DNA from: Megamerina dolium
Taxonomy: Eukaryota > Arthropoda > Insecta > Diptera > Megamerinidae
Reading direction: 5' to 3'
NCBI GenBank assembly: GCA_963854835.1
Contig: OY978528.1
Location: forward strand, 36,600,769-36,664,768
DNA length: 64,000 bases
Of this stretch, positions 46,485 to 59,134 are shown in pieces. A program made the position numbers and the translations under genes. The notes beneath the pieces were generated by a model. It was not told where the DNA came from. It was given only the letters and a program-made list of their open reading frames with translations, and searched no databases. How positions within the stretch are numbered: the first letter of the stretch is position 1; the number at the start of each line of letters is the position of its first letter.

Positions 46485-48160
46485 TGGGGGTGGCTTACCA
46501 CTTTCTAGTAAATCCAATTAATTTTTCAACGTTAATCCACACCTTAAATTTGGTGTCCTACGTTGAATAGTTTCTAAGTTATGGTGGTTAACATTTTTGT
46601 TTAATTTCCTCAACTTTGTATGGGAGCCCCAATAAGAAGTGGGCGTGGTACGCTGATTTTTCGCCAGATTATTTCCGACTACCATATTAACCTAAGTGTT
46701 AATTATGATTGTTCTAGACAGAAGGATACAGAAGTTACAGCTATTTCAATTTAAAAGTAATTCGGTCATTTTATATGGTGGCTACTATCAACAGTGGGCG
46801 TGGCGCGTCCATTTCCTGTGAGTCTAGTTGCTCCTACAATACTAATCCATACCTAAAATCTCGTTCTTTTACGCTAAATGGTTTATAAGTTATGGCGCTT
46901 AAAAGTTTTAGTTTAATTCCCTTGACTTTGTATGGGAGACCCATGAAGGAGTGGGCATGGCACACTGATTTTCTGCCAACTTATTTCCGACTACGATATT
47001 AATTTAAGTGTCAATTATGGTTATTCTAGACAGAAGATTGCCGAAGTTACAGCTGTTTCAATTTAAAATTTGTATGGGGGCTACAATAAACAGTGGTCGT
47101 GGTGCGCCCATTTTCTGTGAGCCTAGTTGCTCGCACAATGCTAATCCATACCTTAAATCTCGTTGTCCTACGCTAAATATTTTGTAAGTTATGGAGCTTA
47201 AAATTTTAGTTTAATTCCCTTGACTTTGTATGGGAGACTCATGAAGGAGTGGGCGTGGCACACTGATTTTCTGCCACATTTTTGTCGACTATGATATTAA
47301 TTTAAGTGTCAATTATGGTTATTCTGGATAGAAGATTGCCGAAGTTACAGCTGTTTCAATTTAAAATTTGTATGGGGGCTACAATAAACAGTGGGCGTGG
47401 TGCGCCCATTTTCTGTGAGCCAAGTTGCTCGTACAATACTAATCTATACCTTAAATCTCGTTGTCCTACGCTAAATGGTTTGTAAGTTATGGAGCTTAAA
47501 AGTTTTAGTTTAATTCCCTTGATTTTGTATGGGAGACTCATGAAGGAGTGGGCATGGCACACTGATTTTTTGCCATATTATTTCTGACTACCATGTTAAT
47601 CTAAGTGTCAATTATGGTTATTCTGGACAGAAGATTGCCGAAGTTACAGCTGTTTCAATTTAAAATTTGTATGGCGGCTACGATAAACAGTGGGCGTGGT
47701 GCGCCCATTTTCTGTGAGCCTAGTTGCTTGTACAATACTAATCCACACCTTAAATCTCGTTATTCTACGCTGAATAGTTTGCAAGTTATAACCGGTAACA
47801 TTTTTTTAATTTCCGCAACTTTGTATGGGAGACCCAAAAAGGAGTGGGCGTGGCACACTGATTTTCTGCCATATTATTTCCGACTACCATGTTAATCTAA
47901 GTGTCAATTATGGTTATTCTGGACAGAAGATTGTTGAAGTTACAGCTGTTTCAATTTAAAAGAAGTACAGACACTTTGTATGAGAGCTACGCTAAAAAGT
48001 AGGCGTGGCTCCACCACTTTTAGCGAGGTTATATAGTGGTATAATATAACTCTATGTGCCAAATATTGTTGTCCCAAGTGGTATATTGTGTGAGTTATAG
48101 CAAGTTAAAGATTTTGAAAATTTCGAGGTTAGTCGCTTTGAATGCTTGGTGTGGGCGTGG
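46485..48160 (+). repeat. Tandem ~150-bp monomers in ~298-bp dimers (D5 array)
   Basis: GTGGGCGTGG-type motifs at 46639, 46794, 46951, 47093, 47249, 47391, 47549, 47690, 47844, 47999 and 48151 (spacing 141-158 bp). CACACTGATT landmarks at 46961, 47259, 47558 and 47854 (spacing 298, 299, 296 bp). The regular alternation of two monomer types defines the dimer. Confidence 0.9.
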
Positions 48161-48288
48161 TTATTGACCGATCATGCCCAATATCAATCCCCTCCGTACT
48201 CTTGGATCATAGATTACTTATGCCAAATTTCATCGAAATAGCGCAATATTTACTCAAGTTATCGTGCGAACCAGCCAGGTGACAGACA

Positions 48289-48343
48289 GACGGACGGACG
48301 GACGGACGGACGGACGGACGGACGGACGGACGGACGGACGGAC
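48289..48343. repeat. (GGAC)n microsatellite inside D5
   Basis: About thirteen GGAC units at the family's conserved position, mirrored by the GTCC tract of D6. Confidence 0.95.
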
Positions 48344-48651
48344 ATCGTTAAATCGAAAATTTAATCGACGCTGATCACGAATATATATCTATGTCTATAT
48401 CTCCGGAGATTCCTTCAAGTGGACACAAACATCTGACCGAAATGAATATACCATGCATATTGCATTATGCAGGGTATAAAAATAGAAAACCAGTAAAAGT
48501 CAATAAATAAAATAAAAGTGTAAATGGGGGAAGTTGAAAATTGAGCATTTTTCTTTCGTTTAATTTTAATGTAGGTACCAATATGAATAATGACAATACA
48601 GATAATGCTAATGTATCAATGCTAGAATGTGTTTCGCATTTATGCATTTCT

Positions 48652-50261
48652 TTTTATACCCTGCATAATGCAATATGCATGGTATATTCATTTCGGTCAG
48701 ATGTTTGTGTCCACTTGAAGGAATCTCCGGAGATATAGACATGGATATATATTCGTGATCAGCGTCGAGTAAATTTTCGATTTAACGATGTCCGTCCGTC
48801 CGTCCGTCCGTCCGTCCGTCCGTCCGTCCGTCCGTCCGTCCGTCCGTCTGTCTGTCACCTGGCTGGTTCGCACGATAACTTGAGTAAATATTGAGCTATT
48901 TCGATGAAATTTGGCATAAGTAATCTATGATCCAAGGGTACGGAGGGGATTGATATTGGGCATGATCGGTCAATAACCACGCCCACACCAAGCATTCAAA
49001 GCGACTAACCTCGAAATTTTCAAAATCTTTAACTTGCTATAACTCACATAATATACCACTTGGGACAACAATATTTTGCACATAGAGTTATATTATACTA
49101 CTATATAACCTCGCCAAAAGTGGGTGAGCCACGCCTACTTTCTAGCGTAGCTCCCATACAAAGTGTCTGTACTTCTTTTAAATTGAAACTGCTGTAACGT
49201 CTACAATCTTCTGTCTAGAATAACCATAATTGACACTTAGATTAACACGGTAGTCGGAAATGATATGGCAGAAAATCAATGTGCCACGCCCACTCCTTTT
49301 TGGGTCTCCTATACAAAGTTGCGGAAATTAAAAAAAATGTTACCGGTTATAACTTGCAAACTATTCAGCGTAGAATAACGATATTTAAGGTGTGAATTAG
49401 TATTGTACGAGCAACTAGGCTCACAGAAAATGGGCGCACCACGCCCAGTGTTTATCGTAGCCCCCATATAAATTTTAAATTGAAACAGCTGTAACTTCGG
49501 CAATCTTCTGTCTAGAATAACCATAATTGACACTTAGGTTAATATGGTAGTCGGAATTAATCTGGCAAAAAATCAGTGTGCCACGCCCACTCCTTCATGG
49601 GTCTTCCATACAAAGTCGAGTGAATTAAACTAAAATTTTAAGCTCCATAGTTTACAAACCATTTAGCATAGGACAACGAGACTTAGGGTATGGATTAGTA
49701 TTGTACGAGCAACTAGGCTCACAGAAAATGGGCGCACCACGCCCAGTGTTTATCGTAGCCCCCATACAAATTTTAAATTGAAACAGCTGTAACTTAGGCA
49801 ATCTTATGTCTACAATAACCATAATTGACACTTAAATTAATATCGTAGTCGGAAATAATCTGGCGAAAAATCTGCGTACCATGCCCACTTCTTATTGGGG
49901 CTCCCATACAAAGTTCAGGAAATTAAACAAAAATGTTAACCACCATAACTTAGAAACTATTCAACGTAGGACACCAAATTTAAGGTGTGGATTAACATTG
50001 AAAAATTAATTGGATTTACTAGAAAGTGGTAAGCCACGCCCACTTTTTATATAGCTCCCATACTAAGCCTCGGAATTATCTTAAAATCCTTTTACTTCGT
50101 CAAAGTCAACCATATTTCGGGTGTAAATTAGTAGTAATGCAAAAATTGTTTCTCGAAAAGTGGAAATAAAAGAAAAGTTAGATATTCGAGTAAACTTTTT
50201 ATATACAAATCTACATATGCAGGGTATAGTTTGGTCGGCCCCAGCCGACTGTAAGGAGATT
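48652..50261 (-). mobile_element. Family D repeat D6, right arm of the inverted repeat
   Basis: 1.6-kb copy in opposite orientation, 170 bp after D5. It runs from TATACCCTGCATAATGCAAT through (GTCC)n (48790-48855) and about eight monomers (CCACGCCCAC-type motifs near 48978, 49285, 49440, 49578, 49738 and 50036) to hairpin GTCGGC-CCCA-GCCGAC (50234-50249), TGTAAGGAGATT and poly(T). It is ~604 bp shorter than D5, close to two 298-bp dimers. Confidence 0.85.
48790..48855. repeat. (GTCC)n microsatellite inside D6
   Basis: About fourteen GTCC units followed by GTCTGTCTGTC, the reverse complement of the D5 tract. Confidence 0.95.
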
Positions 50262-50279
50262 TTTTTTTTTTTTTTTTTT

Positions 50280-52030
50280 GACAATTTCTTCTTATACATA
50301 GTTATGTAATGAAATTGTGTGTCGAATTAAAGCATCGAACAAGTTTCTGATGCTGTAAACCTTTTGTTCATAGCTTAAGAGATAGGCAACAGAAAAAAAA
50401 TTATTTCAAACTTCAACATATGTAGCACAAGTATCATAAACATGTTTATGGGCATTATAATGGTACTTCATTATTTTTATAATCATTTTTATTTGTTGTA
50501 GTTATGAGTAATAATAAAAATGTATTGTATTGTATATAAATTATAAATATGAATATACTTTTATCGTCTGTTCATACATATACGAGGATAAATATTATTG
50601 TAATAATAAATATGTAAATTCAACACATAGCCAACCATATTTATACGCACCAAAAAAACAGACAAAAAAAGAGTGCCTACAAGTTAAATCATTCACATTT
50701 CGATTTATTGTTTTACTAAATATTGATTTGCTATTTGCCACTTGCCACATGCCACATTTGTATGCACAAATTTAGCAAAATTCATGCTGTGCTCTGATAC
50801 ACTAGTTCTCTCTCTTTCATTATCGCTCGCCTAACGTGTCTCTCTTTTTATGTACAATACTTATTGTTAATAATAAGTTTAAATATTTTATTTTTTCTTC
50901 TGTGCCTGTTGTCATGTTGTTGTTGTGAACATTTACACTAAACATTTTAATAATTTTAATGGCAATAGCAATATCCACAATGAGTACAACAAGCCACACA
51001 TACTACATATGATGTAATCAAATCACAACTCATAAATTCATTATACAATGCCACAAACGTACAGTGTTGAATATATATTTCTAACACAACATACAATAAA
51101 CGCACAAGTGTACAAGACATATGTCCGCAATATCATTTCAGTTGAGTATGGGCATTTACTAGATTACTGACGCATGGGTGTCTGTGCTTCGGTATTGCCA
51201 AAGTTAGGCCTTCCAAATCATTTTGACTAATTGCTATTTATGAATTAAAAATATAGAGCATACTTCATGTAGAGAAATATCTATAACCTATGCTTATCTT
51301 AACCTCCTAACCTTATTTCGACTCAATGATGGCATAAGCAGCAGTGCTAAAATTCGATATGGAGTCCATAACATGCAAAAATAAAAAAAGCAGATGATTT
51401 TATTATCATATATTCACATACATATAAATATATCTTTATTGATGGTTAAAACAAATATTCAGACAGTCTAAATTTGCCAAGTTTTTTCCAATTGTAGTTA
51501 ACTTTTCCTAAGAAATGCCCGTATATGATACATAACTATGCTTAAATATTAACTGCTAACAGCATGACTAAAATTATTTTCTAAATCAATCCACTGAGTT
51601 GTTGAGAAAAGTTCTTTTTTTTTTCTTGTATTTTCATTTTAAATGAAATAAATATTAAAATCAAACTGTCAACTTTTAACGTAACTTTAAATGTCATTGA
51701 ATATTGAATATAAATAGATTTATTATTTATTTATTTGTATAATATTAATTGTCAATGAAACAATTGTCTTTTGATTTGTAACAAACAAATTGCAAATTAC
51801 AATTAGAATAGAAGACAATACAAATAGAAAAACATATTTGAATAAAAACAATAAACAACATGCGGACATAAACAATTTAATTAATTATGAAGAGAACAAT
51901 AAGAGGAAACAAATAAAATAGAGACTTTATAAATTTATTGATAAGCGCTTGAGGCAGTTAAGAATAAATCATAGGAAGCCTGGAATATGTGAAATGTATT
52001 TTTTATGTAAAGTTCTGTTACCTCGGCTGC
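50280..52030. other. AT-rich spacer
   Basis: No gene, RNA or transposon recognised. Long AT-rich sequence with short open frames lacking known motifs. Confidence 0.5.
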
Positions 52031-52034
52031 ATTA

Positions 52035-52225
52035 TTGCAGCAGACGGCGGAGCTAATGAAGGCACTAGACTGGAACTCGCAAGGGAGCAGAGGTCGAGGT
52101 CGGCTAAAAAATACTTGGAGTAGATCGATATTGCACGAGCTAGCCGATGTCAACACAACATGGGACGGCGCAAAAATAACAGCACAGAACCGTGTACACT
52201 GGAAGAATCTTGTCTATCAATAAAG
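52035..52225 (+). pseudogene. RTE-type LINE C-terminal end, inverted relative to neighbour
   Basis: The plus strand reads ELMKALDWNSQGSRGRGRLK, NTWSRSILHELADVNTTWDG and AQNRVHWKNLVYQ, then a stop. This is the basic RGRPK..W...L..E....G.tW.ea...AqdR..Wr.lV tail that closes RTE-group endonuclease/RT polyproteins. Directly to the right the RT and endonuclease of an RTE element run on the opposite strand. This fragment is therefore either an inverted 3' piece of the same insertion or a second element. Confidence 0.75.
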
Positions 52226-52239
52226 AATATTAGAATGAC

Positions 52240-54440
52240 TATACATAATTTTGTAAGAAAACGTGTTTTCTTACAATCCTTTCTGGATTGACAACGTCGA
52301 TTCGGTCATTTCATTAATAATAATGGAGAAAATTTTCCAATAGATGTTTGTCGATGTTTTCGATTAGGCCACCGCTTACTGTAAAAGTGTTATCCTGCGA
52401 GGTGTTGATTTGCATAAATTTCGTTTTGCCAACATTTAAACGTAGACCGACGCGCTTTGCGTGCAAACTGAGGTCATCGTATTTCTTCTGCATGTGTCCG
52501 CTATGTTATGAAAGGAGATCAATATCGTCAGCGTAATCAAGTTCTTCCAGGTGTTCCATAGTAATTGGGTTCCAGAGAATTCCTCTTCAAAGTTTAGCGT
52601 CAAGGGCGTTATTTAGCACTTCATCAAGAACCATTAAAAATAAGAGTAGCGATAATAAGCAGCCTTGCTTGACTCCCGCTACAGGCCCGATTGGCTCAGA
52701 TAGAGCACCGTCATGTAGCACCCTGCATTGGAATTTGGAATACTGAGCTTCTATTATGGGAGATTCTTTATCTGCTCTGATGGCACAGTCTGTCGATCGC
52801 ATTCTCAAAGTCAGTGAAAACAAGATGAAGAGATTCCTGCAGTTTAATATGATGGCAATTCTTCCGATTCCCATATAGTCTGGAATAGAGGGTAGAGAAT
52901 TTGTGCTGATATTTTTGGGTCCGCTTTGACCATTTCGGTCGAAATATTGTATACTCCGCTTGATTTTCCTGACTTCATGCTTCTTATAGCGCATTCTATT
53001 TCGGTCATAGCTGGCTGTAGAGAGCTGACGTAGGAAAGTTTTGAATGCGGCGGCAAGGAATAACTGGCGCTCGCAAGAGTTCCGCAGCCACGGGCATTCT
53101 AAAGACTTCTTCGAAGCGCTCACGCCATCGTTAGAGTTGTTCATGGGAATCAGTTATAAGTTTCCCCTGTTTATCTTTGATAGACATTTTCGTCGGGCTT
53201 TTGCCTCTTGTGAGTCTATGGGAACTATCGTATAGGTGTTTCATACTACCGGTAGCTGCAGCTGTCTCAGCTTCTTCAGCAATAGCGTTTCTCCACTGGC
53301 GTTTGTCGCGCCGTCACTAACTGACTTTTTAAGCTCTGAAAACTTTTTGTGCGTCTACTTTTGCAGCTCTGGTTTTAGCACTGTTTAATAATGTTTTTGC
53401 TTCTCGTCTTTTGTCAATTATGCACCAAGTTTCTCCTGTTATCCAGTCTTCTACGCTGTTTCGTTGTCTACTCAACACGTTTTCTGCTGCGTAGTTCATA
53501 TCACCCTGGCCATGCTTTCCCATCACGTGTTCCAAATCCGAGTTGTTAGTGCCCGTTTGAGCATTCATATCACCAAGATCCAAGCATCTCCACTTAGAAT
53601 GCAATCAAACACTCCATCTAACCTACAATAAAACAATTCCTTATCCGTTAAAATACAAGTTTCAGTCAGCGCATAACACTGCACAAAGGTAACATTTCTA
53701 ACTCGTGATTTGAAGTCTGCAACGATAATTCTTTTATCTATGCGTTCGCAGGTTCGCATTTGATTAGTGCTTTGTATGCATGTCAGCTGAGCAATATCCC
53801 GACTCTATGTGTATGGGGCGCGTCACTTCCACTATTACCGGAGTAGAGCAATGTCTGACCTGAAGGTATCTTGTGTTTACCAAAGTTTGTCCAACGCACT
53901 TCAGCTATGCCAAGTATATAAATCCCTAGACGCTCAGCTTTCTTACCAAATTGTGTAATTTTTCCCACCTGAAACAGCGCTGTTACGTTCCATATTCCTA
54001 TTCGTGTCCGTTTTTCATCCCAAAAGTCGTTGCCAGAGATCAATTCCATTTTCTTTTATAAGTTTCGGTTTCAGTAACATTTTAGTTTCTGGAGCGATTG
54101 GTTGTTAGCCTATGGTTCTAATACACACGATGGGGCTGCCATCTTAGATTTAGCCGGTGGGAGCGGCGTTTCTTAATTCAGCCGCTTGCTACAATACGAC
54201 GCTGTTTGATTGGCTGAATGCTCATTGAAAGGCGGCACTTACTCGCCTTTTCGATACTGTATTCGACTATGAAATATTTGTTAGATTGAACAGAGCCCAC
54301 TAATCAGCCTACTACGTCATTATCCAACACCCGCTGCTTGCCCGGGACTGCTTATATGTTAGTGTTGACTTCCGCCGTAAGCTTTTACGATGCCGAACCA
54401 TCATGACGATGCTCGGCCACATATTTCGCAACTCGTTAAA
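52240..54440 (-). mobile_element. RTE-type LINE (endonuclease + reverse transcriptase), minus strand
   Basis: The order on the minus strand is endonuclease (54049-53570), linker (53600-53330) and RT (53060-52350). The upstream limit is set roughly, where GC-richer sequence ends (~54440). The downstream limit is the palindrome at 52252-52273. Many frameshifts indicate an old copy. Confidence 0.82.
52350..54049 (-). pseudogene. RTE-type endonuclease/reverse transcriptase, frameshifted
   Basis: AP-endonuclease-like domain: RTRIGIWNVTALFQVGKITQ, ILGIAEVRWTNFGKHKIPSG (metal-binding Glu in AEVRW) and LLYSG; then RVRNVTFVQCYALTE; then LGDMNAQTG (Asp/Asn pair) and HVMGKHGQGDMN. Linker: ITGETWCIIDKRREAKTLL. 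RT: ECAIRSMKSGKSSGVYNIST, FQCRVLHDGALSEPIGPVAG with VKQGCLLSLLLFLMVLDE, and the catalytic LDYADDIDLL (YADD complement at 52524-52535), then RVGLRLNVGKTKFMQIN. Motifs are the RTE-clade set. At least five frame changes separate these blocks, so no protein is made. Confidence 0.88.
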
Positions 54441-54619
54441 ATGTACGTCGCATAATAGCGGATGGGAAGTACCTTCCCGTATAGCCTAGATATTCCCCCT
54501 CTGACCACCACAAGAAATTCTTGCAGAACCGACACTCACACCATTGAGTGCAGTTAAAAGAGTTATAGACACTAAATACCCCCAAAAGCGGGTTGTAGAT
54601 GGAATGGTCTTACAACTTG

Positions 54620-55016
54620 TACGACCAACAGGTCTCTATGGCCTGGACACAATCTCAAACCAACTACATCGCTGATGAACAGGAATCGTAGGGATGTCTC
54701 CAGACTGACTGCAGTCATTACTGGCTTTTGGTTCATCGGAGAGCAGGCAGCCAGAATGGGAATTCATCTTAACGTTCACTGCCACAGCTGCAATCAAGCA
54801 GAAGAGAAGGAAACTGTTTTCCATTTCCTCTGCGAATGTCCTGCTCTCTGGAAACAGCGAATGTATCAATCTCGAAGAGTTAGCGGAAACAAACATCAAC
54901 GACATCCAGAGGTTTCTAAGCTGCACGGACAATATCAAATAAATGTTCGCATTGCTAAATTTCAGCAAACCTATCTAAATGCTATTGCTAAAACCATATA
55001 TCCAATGTAATGTAAC
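54620..55016 (+). pseudogene. RNase H-bearing LINE C-terminus (L2b)
   Basis: NRNRRDVSRLTAVITGFWFI, GEQAARMG, CHSCNQAEEKETVFHFLCEC and PALWKQR align residue for residue with the C-terminus of L2a (NRNRKDVSRLTAVITGFWLI...). This is a second, strongly 5'-truncated copy of the same LINE on the plus strand. After PALWKQR the frame slips; the other frame continues NLEELAETNINDIQRF. No tandem CAAC tail is visible at its 3' side, unlike L2a. Confidence 0.85.
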
Positions 55017-55799
55017 TGTCTAAGTTTGTAAATGTTAATTAGTAGCTGAAATCTATCTACTCCACTGACGCCACTTCCATATGCTTGCTCATAATTACTT
55101 GCTTTCCATAGCCGACACCACCTCAAACTGGTGACAAAGAATCGACTACATAAAATGTCAACCACAAGCGAAAAATTATTTATTGTCAACTTTTATTATG
55201 TTTTATGTCTGCGTCAATGGGATTAAGTGTTAACACATGTTAATTTACCTACTCTCTATTTATCTCTTTCTTTATGCATATAGTACGTAGCATAAATTAC
55301 CATATTTTAATTATATATTTTTATATGCCAACCACAAATATGCAATGAACAGGCAAATAACTAAACAACGGTAACCATAATAATATTTTCTTCTCATACT
55401 TAAAACGTATTTTAGATTGTTTTTGTCATTATTGCTATTGACTTATTGTTATTCAGATACATATATTGCAAAACACATTCATTTTTGAACACATTGCTAA
55501 TGTAGACTATCCAATATAGTTGCCATTAAAGCTTGCTAAAAAATTTCTCAACAATATATGTGCTCATGGCAGTGCTGTGTACTTATATATTGTATATTTA
55601 CAAAGTAGCATCTCTAACGCTAATTAAAAAGTGTCACTTGTATTCCAATTATACAACATATTGTATATTGTACACTTTGTAAATATATACAAGCATACTA
55701 ATTGCAATGCAAATGCCGTAGAATGTGTGCTGAGGATGATCCTAGTAGTGCATGGATGCGTATTAGTTGGAGAAAATTTAAATTGTTGTCATTGCCATA

Positions 55800-55867
55800 A
55801 ACTGATGATACTACTTAGTATCATCAGTTAGTGAATTTGCTAACAGTGCCACTATACTAGTGGCACT
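55800..55867. repeat. Two adjacent perfect short palindromes
   Basis: The first hairpin has 14-bp arms AACTGATGATACTA / TAGTATCATCAGTT with a 2-nt loop (55800-55829). The second has 10-bp arms AGTGCCACTA / TAGTGGCACT with a 3-nt loop (55845-55867). Confidence 0.95.
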
Positions 55868-58800
55868 ATGGGTGGTATTTCTCTCAATATTATATCTATT
55901 GTACGTAAAGTATATATTTATCACATGAACTCATTATTTCTTTGCGTTCTTTCAGCAAACTATATTAGCATAACAATCTTGATCAGTAATTAAATAATAT
56001 GCACATAAAAGCATATATATAAATGCATATTCAAACCCATAATATGGGCACAATTAGGCAAGAAGTAAGAAGCATACAAATTCATTCATCCATTAACAAC
56101 ATGTTTCTATATATATATGCATCTACTCATAATGCATTACAACAAGGTAAACAACACATGTATGAATACAGCGACAAGAACCATATCAATACAACATGGG
56201 TAAAAATCCTTAACGCCAACATCAAGAGCAACATGATAATGATCGAGTTACACAAATAGTGCATAAACAAACACGTTCGCGTATATGCAGAGATGGAAAC
56301 GATACGAAAACCATCATCACGGCATATACCATATACGAACTAATATTTGTATGTATATAAATATATGGAAAATATTCACTCTATATACATGGATCTCAGA
56401 TACGTAATAGTTCATATCGTACATATGGACATATTCACTTGCAGATGATGGATATGAGCCGAAATCAGAGGGGAGCAATCAGCGAAATACATAACTTAAA
56501 TTTGCACTATGCAAATGAAATTATCATCATAAACAAGTTTAACAAATTGTTGTCAACTGTAAATGACTGAATGCCTTACTTGAACACCACCGTCTGCCGA
56601 ATTGTACCAAACACCACATGTGTGTTTGATCTAGTATTTTTCATATACAATACATACTATACATACTGGTATGTGGTATGTGTATATGAATGAATACGTA
56701 TATGCTAATCAGAGTAGCAAAAGTAGTTTGAAGCTCGCTAATAGCCACCGAGGTATGGTTTCATAATATCACAATAGAGTAGATATTCAGAATGAAACCC
56801 TTTTAGATAACTATAATCTTTTTACTCAATGTTTAACACTTTTAGCAAATACATACAATACATCGTAATATCATAATTAACAGCACAAGCTCCTTTGAAC
56901 AATACATTTGCATTACAATTTTCATGTTCTTCCAATCAGAGTATGTACATAGTTATATACCTACATACATCTAAAGGACAAGATTTCGTTTTTGATGATA
57001 ACAAAACAAAAAATTGGATAAATTGTATTTTAAATTACTTAATTGATAGCTCACCGAACTGGCTCACCAAAGCTAGGGTTGGCTCCTTCGTCCATTCCCA
57101 CAGTAAATCGGCATATGAAACCATGCGATCCTTACTTCTGAAGTATGGAGTTTGTTCAGCAATCTTATGGACAAAATTATGGGAAAGATTTTTGTGGAAC
57201 AAATTAACCCTCTACCTCGCCTACATATGGTTCATTTTGGCTCCTTTTTTAAAAAGTCGTAAAAGACACTTACGACTCAGGGGAATGGCGGTTAAAATGT
57301 ACCACAAAAATATTGTTCATCAAATTTTACTATAGTCCTCTGAACACACAAAAACCCTAAACTTAAAGTAACTGACATAAATCTGTTACAACAGCATTTA
57401 CCTCTGAAGGGTTAATATAGGTTTATCATTCAGAGTTCTTGCAAAAATGTCCCACAAATTCTGATTTTACAAAAGTTATTGTGTATGGAAAAAATATTGT
57501 ACGTAAAGTTTTACATTACGTAAGTCACCAAGCAAAAGAAAACTCTTAACATAATATTTACAATAGGAATATAGGAATATACAAGTAACCCCATAGTTGC
57601 TCAGAAGTCGCCTCTATTGGGTTACAGATCCCCATTTTTTTTTTTTTTTTCTTCTTAATATTTCTTTTGAACATGTTTACCTCCTATCTCCACTTATTAA
57701 AGAAGCTCCATTACAAAATTGATATATTTATTATATTCCAGGGCACAACTAGCGGGTAAAATTTGTGAACAGCCAGAATTTGTTTTATCATCGCAACATT
57801 TCCCTCGATTATACTTACCCCTATCTCCACCCTTTATAAGTACTCTCGTACAAAATACACATAAAAACACCTAGCAATCGCCAGGTAACCCCATAGTTGC
57901 CAAAGGAACACCACTGGAGAGATAAAATATATGTTAAGGTTCCCATTAATTTTTCCGCCTCAACATTTTAGTGGAACCTCATCCGCCTCATGTCTTCGCC
58001 AATTAGAGAAGATACCCTACGAAATTCAGGTTTTTAAAAGATCGGCTCGCTTAGAATGATATAACTTTAATAAAAGTAAATTTAATATTCTGTACAAATT
58101 TACAAATATTCATAAGACTGTTGCTCATTATATTATATATTCGTTTGTTGCATTGTATTATTCAAGCGAGTTTTACGTAAATTTAACTGAAAGCATGGTC
58201 ATATAGATATAGTCGCACAATATGTTTAAACACATCCATACACTAATATTGTAAAAATGCAATTTCTTTTGCATCGTTCTTATTATAAATATTATCAGAA
58301 GAATCATTATCATTATCGTCATTATCATTATTATTAAATACTATTATCATAGACATCATTATATCAATTTGCTATCTTTTATATTCATAAGTATCGCGTT
58401 CTTACTTAAATATGTATAATTCTATCCATGGATACACACACATATTTATATATTTTGAAAAGGCAAAAGTGCTTACATAAACAAATAAAATACTTTCATG
58501 GGCGTTTATTCGATTGTCTCGTATGGATAATCTGCGATTTAGCAACTCCTACGGGTCAAGCAAATGCATCAATTATACGAGCGAAACAATCAAGTGTATA
58601 TATTACATATTCTTATACTGCAATTTTATATGGCAAAAGAGATTATAATAATGATAATGATGATGATCTTCTCATATAAATGTGTACATGCAAAATATTC
58701 AATAGTTTTTGCGAATACTTGCTTACTTCATCAAGATCAAGAGTAAATTGTATATATGTACGTGTATACTACATCTGTGCTATATGTGTATATGTCATCA

Positions 58801-59077
58801 TGCATTTACAGGGTGCTTTACTTCAAGTAACTAAAACTTTGAAATGAGACTTTTTTTCAACTATTTTCATTCTACACCTTTTGCAATACATTTATTTCAT
58901 ATTTTGATGTAAGTAATCGCTATCGAACAAATTTATAACAAAACACCCTATTCATTATCATAAAACTGACATTTTGGTGAATATCTTTATTTCTTTAACT
59001 TTATTTAGTTGCATATAATAGTGATATGAGGTCACATTCGTAGGCATTTAAACCAAATTCAGACACATAAATACTCT

Positions 59078-59079
<2 letters not shown>

Positions 59080-59132
<53 letters not shown>
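59080..59132. repeat. (TA)n microsatellite
   Basis: About 26 uninterrupted TA units, not associated with a recognisable family D element. Confidence 0.95.

Positions 59133-59134
<2 letters not shown>

Larger units (their letters stand above)
46268..48481 (+). mobile_element. Family D repeat D5, left arm of a 4-kb inverted repeat
   Basis: 2.2-kb copy. Poly(A), TCTCCTTACA, the hairpin GTCGGC-TGGG-GCCGAC (46278-46293), CAAACTATACCCTGC, eleven or more ~150-bp monomers, (GGAC)n (48289-48343), the TGATCACGAATATATAT block and TGCAGGGTATA. It shares private variants with D6, and these differ from D2, D3 and D4: AAACTATACC instead of AAATTATACC, and a missing T in TTTGG-TGTCC. D5 and D6 are therefore closest relatives. 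Confidence 0.85.

Noticed and set aside
46268..50261. D5/D6 as long terminal repeats of a retrotransposon
   Set aside because: They are inverted, not direct, repeats; there is no primer-binding site or pol gene, and only ~170 bp lies between them.
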